In this document: positions 1-7,726 of the stretch, in pieces | How the letters are laid out: each line of letters begins with the position of its first letter | Numbering within the stretch: the stretch's first letter is position 1 | From: a virus | Length of the DNA stretch: 32,117 bases | IMG/VR virus record: IMGVR_UViG_3300042560_001120 | Span: 1 to 32,117 of that record | Direction: 5' to 3' (one strand) | Translations under genes and position numbers: made by a program | Notes under the pieces: model-generated | Told to the model about the DNA's origin: nothing | Database searches by the model: none | Seen by the model: only the letters and a program-made list of their open reading frames with translations

Positions 1-605
1 GTTGCGGGGTGGCGGTCAACAAGTGTTTCTGTCCACGATGTCGAAGATGTGGAAGCGGCAATAAATGTTACTTGCTGTCCTGTAAGAATATCGTTTGTAA
101 AAAATCCAGACGTTGAGCCGCGCACAGGAGTAAGGCTTTGCCCCGTAACCGAAGTGAAGCGAATGGTCACCACATCGCCCGCCATGACGCCTGTAGTTGG
201 CAGCAAGATTCGCAGGCCAGATGTGGTTGTGTTGACCGTATATATTTTAGCGCGGGCGGCGGTCAGTGTGACGTTGGCGGTAATTGTGCCGAGGTCTTCG
301 GTGACAAAGATCGACTGCGCCCCAATATCACTCGGAGCCAGCGCATCCGTGCCGCCTGTGGCGTGGGATGCTTTGTGCGCGAGGGTGCTGCTTGGCGTCC
401 TCGCATCACTCAACCGCGCATCGTTCCCCTCGCAAAAGCTCCCTGCCGCCGTGCCGAATGAACCCGCCTCGATGACGCCGTTTGTGCCTGTTTTGAGCGG
501 GAGGTTGGCGGTGGTGCCGAGTTTGAGATCGGAGGCGGCGAGGGCGATTTCGTCAAACGCGCCCTGCGCGTTTTCTTTTGGGACTACAATGTCGTTGAGA
601 GCCAT
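1..605 (-). CDS. Tail fibre / host-recognition protein, 3'-truncated by window edge
   Basis: This frame opens at an ATG at 605 and stays open to base 1, so the C terminus lies outside the window. The visible 201 residues begin MALNDIVVPKENAQGAF. Around residues 59-95 they carry a GNDARLSDARTP ... HASHATGGTDALAPSDIGA pattern (slightly varied here), a recurring signature of phage tail-fibre and appendage proteins. The rest is Thr/Ser/Gly-rich, as in beta-structured fibres. It is the last visible gene of the tail operon, 6 bases after the collagen-like fibre gene. The fibre role is inferred from the motif and position. The receptor is unknown. Confidence 0.75.
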   Translation of the reverse strand, partial: MALNDIVVPKENAQGAFDEIALAASDLKLGTTANLPLKTGTNGVIEAGSFGTAAGSFCEGNDARLSDARTPSSTLAHKASHATGGTDALAPSDIGAQSIFVTEDLGTITANVTLTAARAKIYTVNTTTSGLRILLPTTGVMAGDVVTIRFTSVTGQSLTPVRGSTSGFFTNDILTGQQVTFIAASTSSTSWTETLVDRHPA

Positions 606-611
606 GATAAA

Positions 612-1616
612 TTACCAGTTAGCAATGGCGACTCGACGCCATTGATCTACGCCAGTGCAAAAGTAAATATATCGACCGTCTGCGGCAAATTCGCCAGGAT
701 AGCCCACGGCGCTTGCTGATTGTGGAACAGCGCGGTTATACGGCTCGACCAGTCTCACCCAACGATTTGGGAAAATGTTTGTTGAGTAGATAAAAAACAT
801 GGAATGTCCGTTGTAGGCGTTGAAATTTCCAAAGCCGTTGGTGGCAACAATAACTTTTACAAACTGCGCTCCATTGTTGGATTTGTTCAAAACGTCCACG
901 CGCACCGTTGCGCCGTTTTGCGGCGAAGTTGTATTGAGGTTAATGGTCAAATCCGTGTTCATTCCTGACTGAGCAACAATGACTTGCACGTTAGCGAGCG
1001 CAGGAGTCGTAAAGCTGGTGATATTGCTGCCCGGATCACCCCCGTGGCCCGTTGAGCTCCCGTTGATTGTCGTGTTTTGAATCAAATAAGTGGCAACTGG
1101 CGGCGGCACGTTTTGCCATGACGGAACCGAATTTTGAACGGTTAGAACTTGGCCGGAAGACCCGATTGGCACTCTGCTGACAGAGCCATTGGCCCCGCGA
1201 GTAAGCGTGTCGCCCGTCGCGGTAAAGAGCGAGGAAGAAACCGCGCCAACGTCTGCCGCGTCAAGCGTCACCGCGCCTGTCTCGCCATTGACGCTCGTGA
1301 CCGCGCCCGACTCGTTGCCCCACGAGGGGATGCCGTTGGCAACTTTCAGCACTTGGCCGCTGGTGCCAATGGCGAGGCGCAACGCCGTCGATGCCCCGCG
1401 ATAAAGTAGGTCGCCTTGGGTCGTAAGCGTCTCGATGCCCGTTCCCGCTGGCCCTTGCGCCCCGGTCGCGCCTGTTGCGCCCGTGGCTCCCGTTGCCCCG
1501 GCTGGCCCCGCAGGGCCAATGGTCGGAAGCGTCACGTTCACCGTCTGCGGCGAAGGAATACCAACCTCGACCGCGTTGGTGTTCAGGGACACTTCAACTT
1601 TGTGGTATGCGGCCAT
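612..1616 (-). CDS. Collagen-like tail fibre protein
   Basis: 334 residues. An N-terminal region (1-33) probably attaches it to the baseplate. It is followed by eight uninterrupted Gly-X-Y triplets (residues 34-58, GPAGPAGATGAT-type), a collagen-like rod that phage fibres use as trimeric stalks. Two related repeats follow, near residues 65-101 and 130-168. Each has the form T-x-GD-L-x-RG ... IG(T/S)SGQVL-x-V ... PSW, a unit common in tail fibres. The C-terminal third is beta-rich with no recognised enzyme domain. It probably acts in host adsorption. The ATG overlaps no neighbour and lies one base from the stop of the upstream gene. Confidence 0.8.
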   Translation of the reverse strand: MAAYHKVEVSLNTNAVEVGIPSPQTVNVTLPTIGPAGPAGATGATGATGATGAQGPAGTGIETLTTQGDLLYRGASTALRLAIGTSGQVLKVANGIPSWGNESGAVTSVNGETGAVTLDAADVGAVSSSLFTATGDTLTRGANGSVSRVPIGSSGQVLTVQNSVPSWQNVPPPVATYLIQNTTINGSSTGHGGDPGSNITSFTTPALANVQVIVAQSGMNTDLTINLNTTSPQNGATVRVDVLNKSNNGAQFVKVIVATNGFGNFNAYNGHSMFFIYSTNIFPNRWVRLVEPYNRAVPQSASAVGYPGEFAADGRYIYFCTGVDQWRRVAIANW

Positions 1617-1617
1617 G

Positions 1618-1983
1618 TTAGAGCGGGGCGGTGCGAGTGGTTACGTCGGAGAGGACTTTCCACAAGCCGCCGAAAAGCGTGTAGATTTTGTTGGTCGAGT
1701 CCTTTAGCTGCACATCGTAATACCGTGTCCCTGCGGTGGCGTTGTCTGTGGTCAGAAGATCAAAGTGGGACAACCCACCCGCCGCGTTGCTGTGCGAGGT
1801 GACTTCCTTGCGAATCACGGCGGCAGAATCCGCATCGGTCAGCGCGGACTTCACCGTCAGAAAAAGCGTGGCCCCTGTGAGGTTGTAGGCCGTGCCGTCC
1901 GCGTCTTTGACTGACACATCGAGGCGTCCGCTGTCGCCGCGAGTCCACGTGAGATCGGCTTGTGATGAGGTGCAGGCGCTCAT
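1618..1983 (-). CDS. Small baseplate/tail protein (BppU-N-like)
   Basis: 121 residues from the chosen ATG at 1983, which overlaps the upstream stop as ATGA and has AGGA about 10 bases upstream. A second ATG at 2001 would add six residues but breaks the overlap pattern seen in this operon. The sequence (RGDSGRLDVSVKDADGTAYNLTGATLFLTVKS ... GTRYYDVQLKD, abridged) looks like the immunoglobulin-like N-terminal domain of baseplate upper proteins, which anchors receptor-binding proteins. The protein at 2626-3162 looks related in style. The assignment rests on motif resemblance and position only. Confidence 0.55.
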   Translation of the reverse strand: MSACTSSQADLTWTRGDSGRLDVSVKDADGTAYNLTGATLFLTVKSALTDADSAAVIRKEVTSHSNAAGGLSHFDLLTTDNATAGTRYYDVQLKDSTNKIYTLFGGLWKVLSDVTTRTAPL

Positions 1984-2165
1984 TTGTTCCGATCCTTCCA
2001 TGCTTTGCGAACCGTCAGCAGTCCCGCTATGAGTCCGAGCCCAAGCACTCCTAAGCGTGCGGCAGTCTCAAGGTGCGGCAGCAGGCTAACGATCACACTG
2101 CCGAGCGATGTCGAGACGCCGATAAGCGGACGCGAAAGGAAGTCGATGGGGTCGTGGAAGCTCAT
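1980..2165 (-). CDS. Small membrane protein, possible holin
   Basis: 61 residues. A hydrophobic stretch (about 14-30) and a clear transmembrane helix (about 36-52, LGVLGLGLIAGLLTV) are followed by a basic tail RKAWKDRNK. Size, one or two membrane segments and a charged C terminus fit a holin or another phage inner-membrane protein. No endolysin is adjacent, so lysis function is only a possibility. The gene overlaps both neighbours by ATGA junctions and is therefore translated with the tail-fibre genes. Confidence 0.6.
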   Translation of the reverse strand: MSFHDPIDFLSRPLIGVSTSLGSVIVSLLPHLETAARLGVLGLGLIAGLLTVRKAWKDRNK

Positions 2166-2623
2166 TGCACCGATTGCAAAATGCCGTTGGAGAAAACGAG
2201 CGTGTTGGTGTTGTTGGTGCCAACTACCGACACCGATCCGCTGAATGGGTGGTTCGTGTTGGTTGATCCGGACAGCGCCCGCATCGTTGTGACGTTGCTC
2301 GTGTTGGTGAGGGCTTGAAGCGGCAGGCCGACGTTGGTGCGAACACTGGCTGCGGCCTCAAAAGTGATGCTGCCCCCAAACGTCCAGTCGCCAAAGAAGC
2401 GCCTCTCTTCCAAGCTAATGCGATCCTCGTTGGCAAATTGGAGAACCGAGCTAACGATGCCCGCATCTCCCCCGAATTTCACGGCGCTCGGAAGCTGCAA
2501 GGTGTTCGTGCCGCTGTAAGCCACAACGCCATTCGTCGTATTAAACGACAGCGCCTTCATCGTCTGCCCGTAGCCAGTGGCCGCGCAGAGGGTGACGAGG
2601 AGGAGGGTGAGAAAGGGTTTCAT
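2162..2623 (-). CDS. Structural protein with signal-peptide-like N terminus
   Basis: 153 residues from the ATG at 2623. The N terminus MKPFLTLLLVTLCAATGYGQ has the charge, hydrophobic core and small-residue cleavage site of a Sec signal peptide, unusual for a tail-operon protein. The remainder is rich in Asn, Thr and Ser (SGTNTLQLPS, GTNNTNTLVFSNG) and likely all beta. A longer frame extends to 2818, but its first 65 residues are Arg/His-rich antisense-like sequence, so it is rejected. It could be an exported lysis accessory or a fibre-associated protein; function is unknown. Confidence 0.6.
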   Translation of the reverse strand: MKPFLTLLLVTLCAATGYGQTMKALSFNTTNGVVAYSGTNTLQLPSAVKFGGDAGIVSSVLQFANEDRISLEERRFFGDWTFGGSITFEAAASVRTNVGLPLQALTNTSNVTTMRALSGSTNTNHPFSGSVSVVGTNNTNTLVFSNGILQSVQ

Positions 2624-2625
2624 GG

Positions 2626-3162
2626 TTAGACTTTTTGGGTGGTCAAAACTCCGTCTGCGTCGATGGTCACGCGCCAGATCGAGTTGTCGCTGGCCCGGAG
2701 ATCGAACTGGTTCATAACATTGGCGAAGCTGACGGAGCCTTCCGACCCGCGAATGACATCGTTGTAGATGACACAAGAGCAGGGCATGGTGCTGGACGTG
2801 GTGCCGCTGACTGTCCACGACACCTCAATCTTCGCCGTGATCGAGTCGGTTGATGCGTCGGGGTTGAACTCGGCGGTGAGTTCGGTGGTGTTGAGGGCCA
2901 AGTCGAACTGGTAAACCGTGCTGGTGCCCGTTCCTGTCTTCGTCCACCCCGCATCGTTGGCGAGGAAGCTGCCCGTGTAGGTCTTTTTGATGCCAAGCTG
3001 CCCCGTGGCCCCGGCCCCCAACTCGACCACGCCGCCGTTGCGGACAAACTGAACTTCAACTGGCACGGTGTCGCGGCGGACAAAATAGTGCGTGTTGACC
3101 CGTTGCGTGAGGACGGGGGAAACGACAAATTCGGATGTGTCGAGATTGATGTAAACGCGCAC
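2626..3162 (-). CDS. Baseplate/tail appendage protein
   Basis: 178 residues starting at a GTG (3162) with AGGAG six bases upstream. After an N-terminal segment MRVYINLDTSEFVVSP come repeated beta-strand patterns such as RDTVPVEVQFVRNGGVVEL and DSITAKIEVSWTVSGTT. These resemble BppU-type baseplate proteins, as does the smaller protein at 1618-1983. It likely forms part of the adsorption apparatus. No catalytic motif is visible. The gene follows the sugar-epimerase gene after a 35-base gap. Confidence 0.55.
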   Translation of the reverse strand: MRVYINLDTSEFVVSPVLTQRVNTHYFVRRDTVPVEVQFVRNGGVVELGAGATGQLGIKKTYTGSFLANDAGWTKTGTGTSTVYQFDLALNTTELTAEFNPDASTDSITAKIEVSWTVSGTTSSTMPCSCVIYNDVIRGSEGSVSFANVMNQFDLRASDNSIWRVTIDADGVLTTQKV

Positions 3163-3197
3163 AGAGGACTCCTGCCCTCGGCCTCTGTGTCAAAGTG

Positions 3198-3626
3198 TCA
3201 GCGCGACTCCACAGCCCAACGAAACGGAAAGGCCAACGGCCCTCGGCGCTCCTCGTCGGGATTGGCAGGATCGTATTCGCGGGATGGAAGGTTAAGAATC
3301 GCCGCCTCGCGGTGGCCGTGGCATGGCGTGAAGCCGTGGAACAGCCCTGCGGGGATGATGAGAAGCTGCGGCGTGTCGGCGGAAAGGATGATGGTTTGCC
3401 CCCGCTTGGCCTTGGCGTCCCAAATTCCGACCTTTGCCGCGCCTGCCACGCAATACCACCGATCCACTTGTAGCCGATGGCGGTGCCACGCTTTGACCAC
3501 GCCCGCCGCGCAAGTGGTGATGTAGGCTTGGCCGAATCCGTGCGCGTCATCCGAGGCCCGGAAGATTTCGGTAAGCCTGCCCCGCTCATCGAGGTGGGCG
3601 GTGAGTGGGCGGATCTCGGCTAACAT
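3198..3626 (-). CDS. RmlC-like dTDP-4-dehydrorhamnose 3,5-epimerase family cupin
   Basis: 142 residues. It shows the RmlC-type cupin pattern: DERGRLTEIFR at the N terminus, GVVKAWHRHRLQVDRWYCV with the active-site-type His, a PAGLFHGF strand and the family ending YDPANPDE. Such enzymes epimerise or isomerise nucleotide-linked 4-keto-hexoses. The ATG at 3626 is chosen because AGGA lies nine bases upstream; an ATG at 3635 would sit directly against that AGGA. It overlaps the end of the glycosyltransferase gene by seven bases. The pair may supply and attach a deoxysugar to virion proteins (inference). Confidence 0.75.
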   Translation of the reverse strand: MLAEIRPLTAHLDERGRLTEIFRASDDAHGFGQAYITTCAAGVVKAWHRHRLQVDRWYCVAGAAKVGIWDAKAKRGQTIILSADTPQLLIIPAGLFHGFTPCHGHREAAILNLPSREYDPANPDEERRGPLAFPFRWAVESR

Positions 3627-4642
3627 GGCATCCATTCCTGTTGGCGAACGCGGAGGTGGCCTCGGTATTCGCCCTCGGTTTCGTGATAGGCCCGGTGGTG
3701 GACGATCTTGCCGCCCCCGTCCCGCTTCACATGATCCGCCGCCGTGTGCGGGATGCAGGCAATCCGCAACCCTGCCGGGTGCCAGCGGTGCCAGCATAGG
3801 AACAAGTCTTGCGTCCCGCGCCCGTCGTAGCCCTCAAAGGTCGCCAGCGCCAACGCCTTGGCCGACATGAGCGTGCAGCCGAGGCCGCACCAATCTGATG
3901 GGACGATAGCCCCGCGACCAATGCCAGGATATGCAAAGTCCATCCACCCGCGCCGACGCCATCCGTGCTTGGCTGTGACTTCAAAGACGTTGCCATCGGG
4001 CGGGCATTTCTTCACCCGCTCATGCAGGCGACCAAGGCGCTTGCCCTCTTTGTCGCCGATCTTCTGGTCTTTGCAGCCCTTTAGCCGCTCGCGGCAAACC
4101 TCCAAGGCACGGACGAGGCGCGGCGGTAGCTTGCGCTCTTTCTCGGTGAAGTCCTCGGCAATCGGATTTTGAGGCGTGCCATTGCCCCCAAGAAAAAGGC
4201 CGTTCGGGTAGGTCACGGCGGCAACATCGTAAAAGTTTGCCCCATCTGCCTGCGGCATTTGCAGCGTCCACTCGGCCACTCGGAGGGCGTCTGCCGGCAC
4301 AAGGTTGTCGGCCTCCACGCTCCACAACATTGAGGCGCGGATCTTGCGGGCGGCGGCAAACGCGGCCCCTTGAAGCGCGGCAATCCGCATCTGTGCGGGC
4401 GTCTGGTAGTCCTTGCCCTCGGCTCCCCCGTCATCGAGTGGCAGGGCTACGGCTTGAATGCGCCACCCCTCGGGAAGTTCATGGCGCGCCGCCTCAACGG
4501 CCTGCTTTGCCTCGTCACTCTGGTCGGTCGCCAGAATGAAATGCGCCTCGGCGTGGTGCCCTGCTGCGGCGGCTATCCTGCGGAGAAACTGCGGCCAACA
4601 GTAAAAATAGCTCTTGGTCGCGTATGTCGCTATCGCCAGCAC
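3620..4642 (-). CDS. Glycosyltransferase (GT-A-like)
   Basis: 340 residues with a GTG start. The N terminus LAIATYATKSYFYCWPQF and the acidic metal-site-type motif SVEADN (residues 108-113) fit a GT-A nucleotide-sugar transferase. Later elements (PSDWCGLGCTLMSAKAL, then GTQDLFLCWHRWH) resemble the acceptor/catalytic half of family-2-like enzymes. It lies between the Ser/Thr-rich tail protein and the RmlC-like epimerase, so a role in decorating a tail component is plausible. The sugar and acceptor cannot be read from sequence. Confidence 0.65.
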   Translation of the reverse strand: MLAIATYATKSYFYCWPQFLRRIAAAAGHHAEAHFILATDQSDEAKQAVEAARHELPEGWRIQAVALPLDDGGAEGKDYQTPAQMRIAALQGAAFAAARKIRASMLWSVEADNLVPADALRVAEWTLQMPQADGANFYDVAAVTYPNGLFLGGNGTPQNPIAEDFTEKERKLPPRLVRALEVCRERLKGCKDQKIGDKEGKRLGRLHERVKKCPPDGNVFEVTAKHGWRRRGWMDFAYPGIGRGAIVPSDWCGLGCTLMSAKALALATFEGYDGRGTQDLFLCWHRWHPAGLRIACIPHTAADHVKRDGGGKIVHHRAYHETEGEYRGHLRVRQQEWMPC

Positions 4643-4660
4643 TCGGAAGCGGGCGATGTG

Positions 4661-6433
4661 TCAAGTGGGCAGAGCAGTGAAATTTCTTTGTGCCGATGTA
4701 TAGCGCACCGCGCCACCGCGTAGAAAGTTTTGAGCAGTGAGGATTCCAAGATAAGAGCCCACGGTGCTGCTGCCGCTAAGAAGTTGCGTGCCCGTTCCTC
4801 CAGCCGAGTCGAACGTGTAGTAAGTTCCCTGCCCGGCAAGAACCGTCGCCGTCCCTGTCTTTTGCAATCCGCCATCGGCCACGCGGGAAAGCGCCGTGCT
4901 GGCGGCTGTGACGGGGGTTCCGATGGTCACCCACGAACCAGAGGTAGTTGTTTCCGTGGCCGAGCTTCCCGACGAGATGGATGTCGCGCTGACGCCGCCC
5001 GCCCATGCGCTCGCGGTGACACTTGTTGAATTGCTTACATAGCTCCACGAGGTAGGCCAAACTCCGACCACAAGCTGATTCGCCCGCAGGGTGGTCGGAA
5101 TACTCAAGGTCATGTTATTGACCGAAAGCAGGCTTGCCGCATCGGTGGCGCTATTGAGGGCAAACCATGCCGCACGGTAAGAGCGCCCGGCCTGAGTCGG
5201 TGTTCTTGGGGCGGCTTGGTAAAAGTGCGCCGACTCTCGGCTCCACTGGCCCTCGGCGGTGTTGGCGCTACGCCAGGCGCTTGATTCCGACCCGCTGCCA
5301 ATGTCGGAAATTTCTTGGCTGGTTGAGGTCGTAAAAGATTCTGAGTTGGTAACGAAATAGGTGGCCTCCCATTGATTCGTGGTGGCCGTGGTGATTTGTG
5401 TTGTCGTGTAGTTGCTGCCAGCGATGTTCTCCGCAATGCTTGTTGAAATAGTGCGCGTGGAACTAAACGACGATCCGAATCCCTGCGTAATAACTTGAAA
5501 TGTTGCGGTTCCGGTCTGCGTCGAAATGCCAAACACAAAACCCGTAGAGACGTTGGCCGGGATAATGCCAGCGTAAGCCCGCAGCGCGGACGAATTGTTT
5601 TGCACCCCAGAGCCATAAGTCGTGGAGGTAATTGTGCTGTATCCCGTGGCTGGATCGAAGGTGGTTCCGTAAACGCCCGCCTGAAAGAACTCCTTGGCCG
5701 GGTAAATCGTGGTCGAATCGGTATAGCTTGTTGCTGCGGAGGAAAGGATTCCGTCTGCGGCGGCAGTCAAAACCCACAACACTTCATTTTCCTGCGGCAC
5801 CAGAACGGTCGCGTATTCGTAGGCAGGTGTTCGGTAATAAGATGCGCCCACCTCTGTGTCGGTGGCGGTGTAGGCAGTTATGCGTGTTTCGGTCGCTTCG
5901 GTGAGCGTTTTTCTTGAGTGCGTTATCGAGTCAACAGTAGTTGTGTCCACAGTCGTTTCAATCGAAGCGGTAGCGATGACCGAGCCGTAGCTTGCCGTGA
6001 GCGTGCTGCTTGTTCGCGTAGTGGTTGTTCTTCCAAAAAAAGTAAACGATTCGCTTGTGGTTGTCTGAATTTCAACCACCGCATTTTCGGGAACGCCAAC
6101 AATGGTCTTTGAAGCTCCCATCTCTTGCCGTTGATAGGTAAAGGCACCGTTCCAAGATTCCGTTGTGTAACCGGAGGCGGCGGTGTTGGTAGTGTAGACA
6201 TCCGCGTCCTCGCCCACATAAATAATTGTCTGCGCGGTGGTTCCTGCGGCACTTTCTGAATAAGTTGTTGATCTTGGGCCGTGACTTTCTTCGTTCTCGT
6301 TTTTTGAGGATGTGGAATTGCTCTCCGCAAACTCATCGAAGTAAGTGTTGAAGTTTGTCGTGCTTGCGGATGATGTCTCCCTGAAGAACGATGTCGCGTT
6401 CGTCGGCTCGACGGTGACAGGAATTTCCAACAT
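4661..6433 (-). CDS. Ser/Thr-rich tail structural protein
   Basis: 590 residues. It is strikingly rich in Ser and Thr: 33 of the first 100 residues are one or the other. Acidic runs occur near the N terminus (TSSKNENEES), and there are many short alternating patterns such as TTTRTSST and SSFSSTRTISTS. The C-terminal part (from about 390) contains strand patterns like those of fibre or carbohydrate-binding domains (SYRAAWFALNS, LVVGVWPTSWSYVS). No enzyme motif is visible. Position after the tail-tip genes suggests a tail-tip or fibre component. The composition makes it a candidate target for the glycosyltransferase encoded next. Confidence 0.6.
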   Translation of the reverse strand: MLEIPVTVEPTNATSFFRETSSASTTNFNTYFDEFAESNSTSSKNENEESHGPRSTTYSESAAGTTAQTIIYVGEDADVYTTNTAASGYTTESWNGAFTYQRQEMGASKTIVGVPENAVVEIQTTTSESFTFFGRTTTTRTSSTLTASYGSVIATASIETTVDTTTVDSITHSRKTLTEATETRITAYTATDTEVGASYYRTPAYEYATVLVPQENEVLWVLTAAADGILSSAATSYTDSTTIYPAKEFFQAGVYGTTFDPATGYSTITSTTYGSGVQNNSSALRAYAGIIPANVSTGFVFGISTQTGTATFQVITQGFGSSFSSTRTISTSIAENIAGSNYTTTQITTATTNQWEATYFVTNSESFTTSTSQEISDIGSGSESSAWRSANTAEGQWSRESAHFYQAAPRTPTQAGRSYRAAWFALNSATDAASLLSVNNMTLSIPTTLRANQLVVGVWPTSWSYVSNSTSVTASAWAGGVSATSISSGSSATETTTSGSWVTIGTPVTAASTALSRVADGGLQKTGTATVLAGQGTYYTFDSAGGTGTQLLSGSSTVGSYLGILTAQNFLRGGAVRYTSAQRNFTALPT

Positions 6434-6436
6434 GGC

Positions 6437-7066
6437 CTACACCCCCCAGACAAAATAAATTTCGTAAGGAAGAAAGCCTGGCGCGGCGGCGGTTGCGCGG
6501 TCTTTCACATAGTGCTGCTTTCCGCTGACCACAATGTTGTCGTAGATGATTTGGTAAATTGATGCGTTGCGGACGATGCCGAGGAGCACCTTGTAGGTTG
6601 TCGGAGCGGCAAAAAGTGTGGGCGCTTGCGCTGCGGGTGCGGTGCTATCGACCGAGATCGAGCAGGATGTGAATTGGCTATTGGTTGCCGAGGCGGTTAG
6701 AACGACGTATCTGAGTTCGTCTTCCGAATAGGAGTGTTGGGTCAGATTATCACCATCAAAGGTGTTGGTCGGCAAAAGCGTGTTGATCGTTCCGGGGCGA
6801 ACGGTGCAATAGAAACCATCTTCGGCGTTGCCTCCGGTGGCGATTTGAAATGGGTGTAGGGTGCTTGGGGCAGAGGTGCCGCCGCGTGGCAGGGAAGCGG
6901 CAAGGCCGATGTAGGTGCCAGTGCCGTCTTGCCTGACGGTAATGCCGCGCTCGCCCTTGGGCTTGTTGCGTTTGATTTCTTGCAGGATCGTGTTGAGACG
7001 ATCGGCGCTCAGTTCGCGCAGGAGCGGCCTGTTGGGCAGGAATCGGATTTGCGCGAAGTCGGACAT
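6437..7066 (-). CDS. Tail/baseplate protein of unknown function
   Basis: 209 residues. The N terminus (FAQIRFLPNRPLLRELSADRL followed by NTILQEIKRNKPKGERG) looks like a helical attachment segment. The rest (SYSEDELRYVVLTAS, TYKVLLGIVRNASIYQIIYDNI) is beta-rich. No family is recognised. Its place between the preceding structural gene and the Ser/Thr-rich protein, with only three-base gaps, indicates a tail-tip or baseplate part. Confidence 0.55.
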   Translation of the reverse strand: MSDFAQIRFLPNRPLLRELSADRLNTILQEIKRNKPKGERGITVRQDGTGTYIGLAASLPRGGTSAPSTLHPFQIATGGNAEDGFYCTVRPGTINTLLPTNTFDGDNLTQHSYSEDELRYVVLTASATNSQFTSCSISVDSTAPAAQAPTLFAAPTTYKVLLGIVRNASIYQIIYDNIVVSGKQHYVKDRATAAAPGFLPYEIYFVWGV

Positions 7067-7069
7067 GGG

Positions 7070-7723
7070 TTAGCTCCAGCCGTAAAGAAGTTCCACATCA
7101 TCCCACTCGCTGAAGTTGAGCGTGTATTCGCGGGTCACTTCGTAGCGCGTTCCGATCGGGTTGGCTGTGATCGCCGTGCAGACCCAGAAGGTTCCACTTG
7201 GGGCGTTTAGCTCCGAGGGGTCGGCCACTTTAGCAATAGGCGACAGGCTTGGCAGGGTGGATTCAATTTCCGAGATGCGGCCAACCACGGCAGGCGCGAG
7301 CGCATATTCCACTTTTTTGCGGAGGAAGTTGTAGAGAAGCTGCTGTGTTTGGTTTGAAAAAATGGCCCACTCGTCAGGAGTCGGGCTCTCAATCTTGGTC
7401 ATTACTTCGGCCAACTGCGTTTCGGTCAGGTCTTTGAATTTAGGGTGCGTCTGAATCGGCACCTCTCGCGTCCCGCCCGTGAGCTCGATGCGCTTGCCGT
7501 AAGCGTTGTAAGACGCGCCCCCCTCGCCGCCTTGGGAGTATTCGGCCACGGCGCGGCGGATGCCGCCGGGTTCTTCGCTGGCGCTAACCGAGGAAAGGGG
7601 GTAGCCCCCCTGGCTTGCCGGGATGTTGACCAATTCGCCGCCTGTCGTGACGTAGACCTTGCGGATTACTTTGCGGTCGCCGCTGTCGAGAAATCCGCCG
7701 CCTGTTGTTTCGAATTGTGCCAT
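7070..7723 (-). CDS. Putative distal tail / baseplate protein
   Basis: 217 residues immediately after the tape-measure gene. The N-terminal half has Gly-rich loops (TTGGGFLDSGDR, SQGGEGGASYNAYG). A helical centre follows (DLTETQLAEVMTKIESPTPDEW), then a C-terminal strand region TRYEVTREYTLNFSEWDDVELLYGW. In siphophages the gene following the tape measure usually encodes a distal tail protein, but no sequence signature confirms this. Treat the role as positional inference. Confidence 0.5.
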   Translation of the reverse strand: MAQFETTGGGFLDSGDRKVIRKVYVTTGGELVNIPASQGGYPLSSVSASEEPGGIRRAVAEYSQGGEGGASYNAYGKRIELTGGTREVPIQTHPKFKDLTETQLAEVMTKIESPTPDEWAIFSNQTQQLLYNFLRKKVEYALAPAVVGRISEIESTLPSLSPIAKVADPSELNAPSGTFWVCTAITANPIGTRYEVTREYTLNFSEWDDVELLYGWS

Positions 7724-7726
7724 AGG

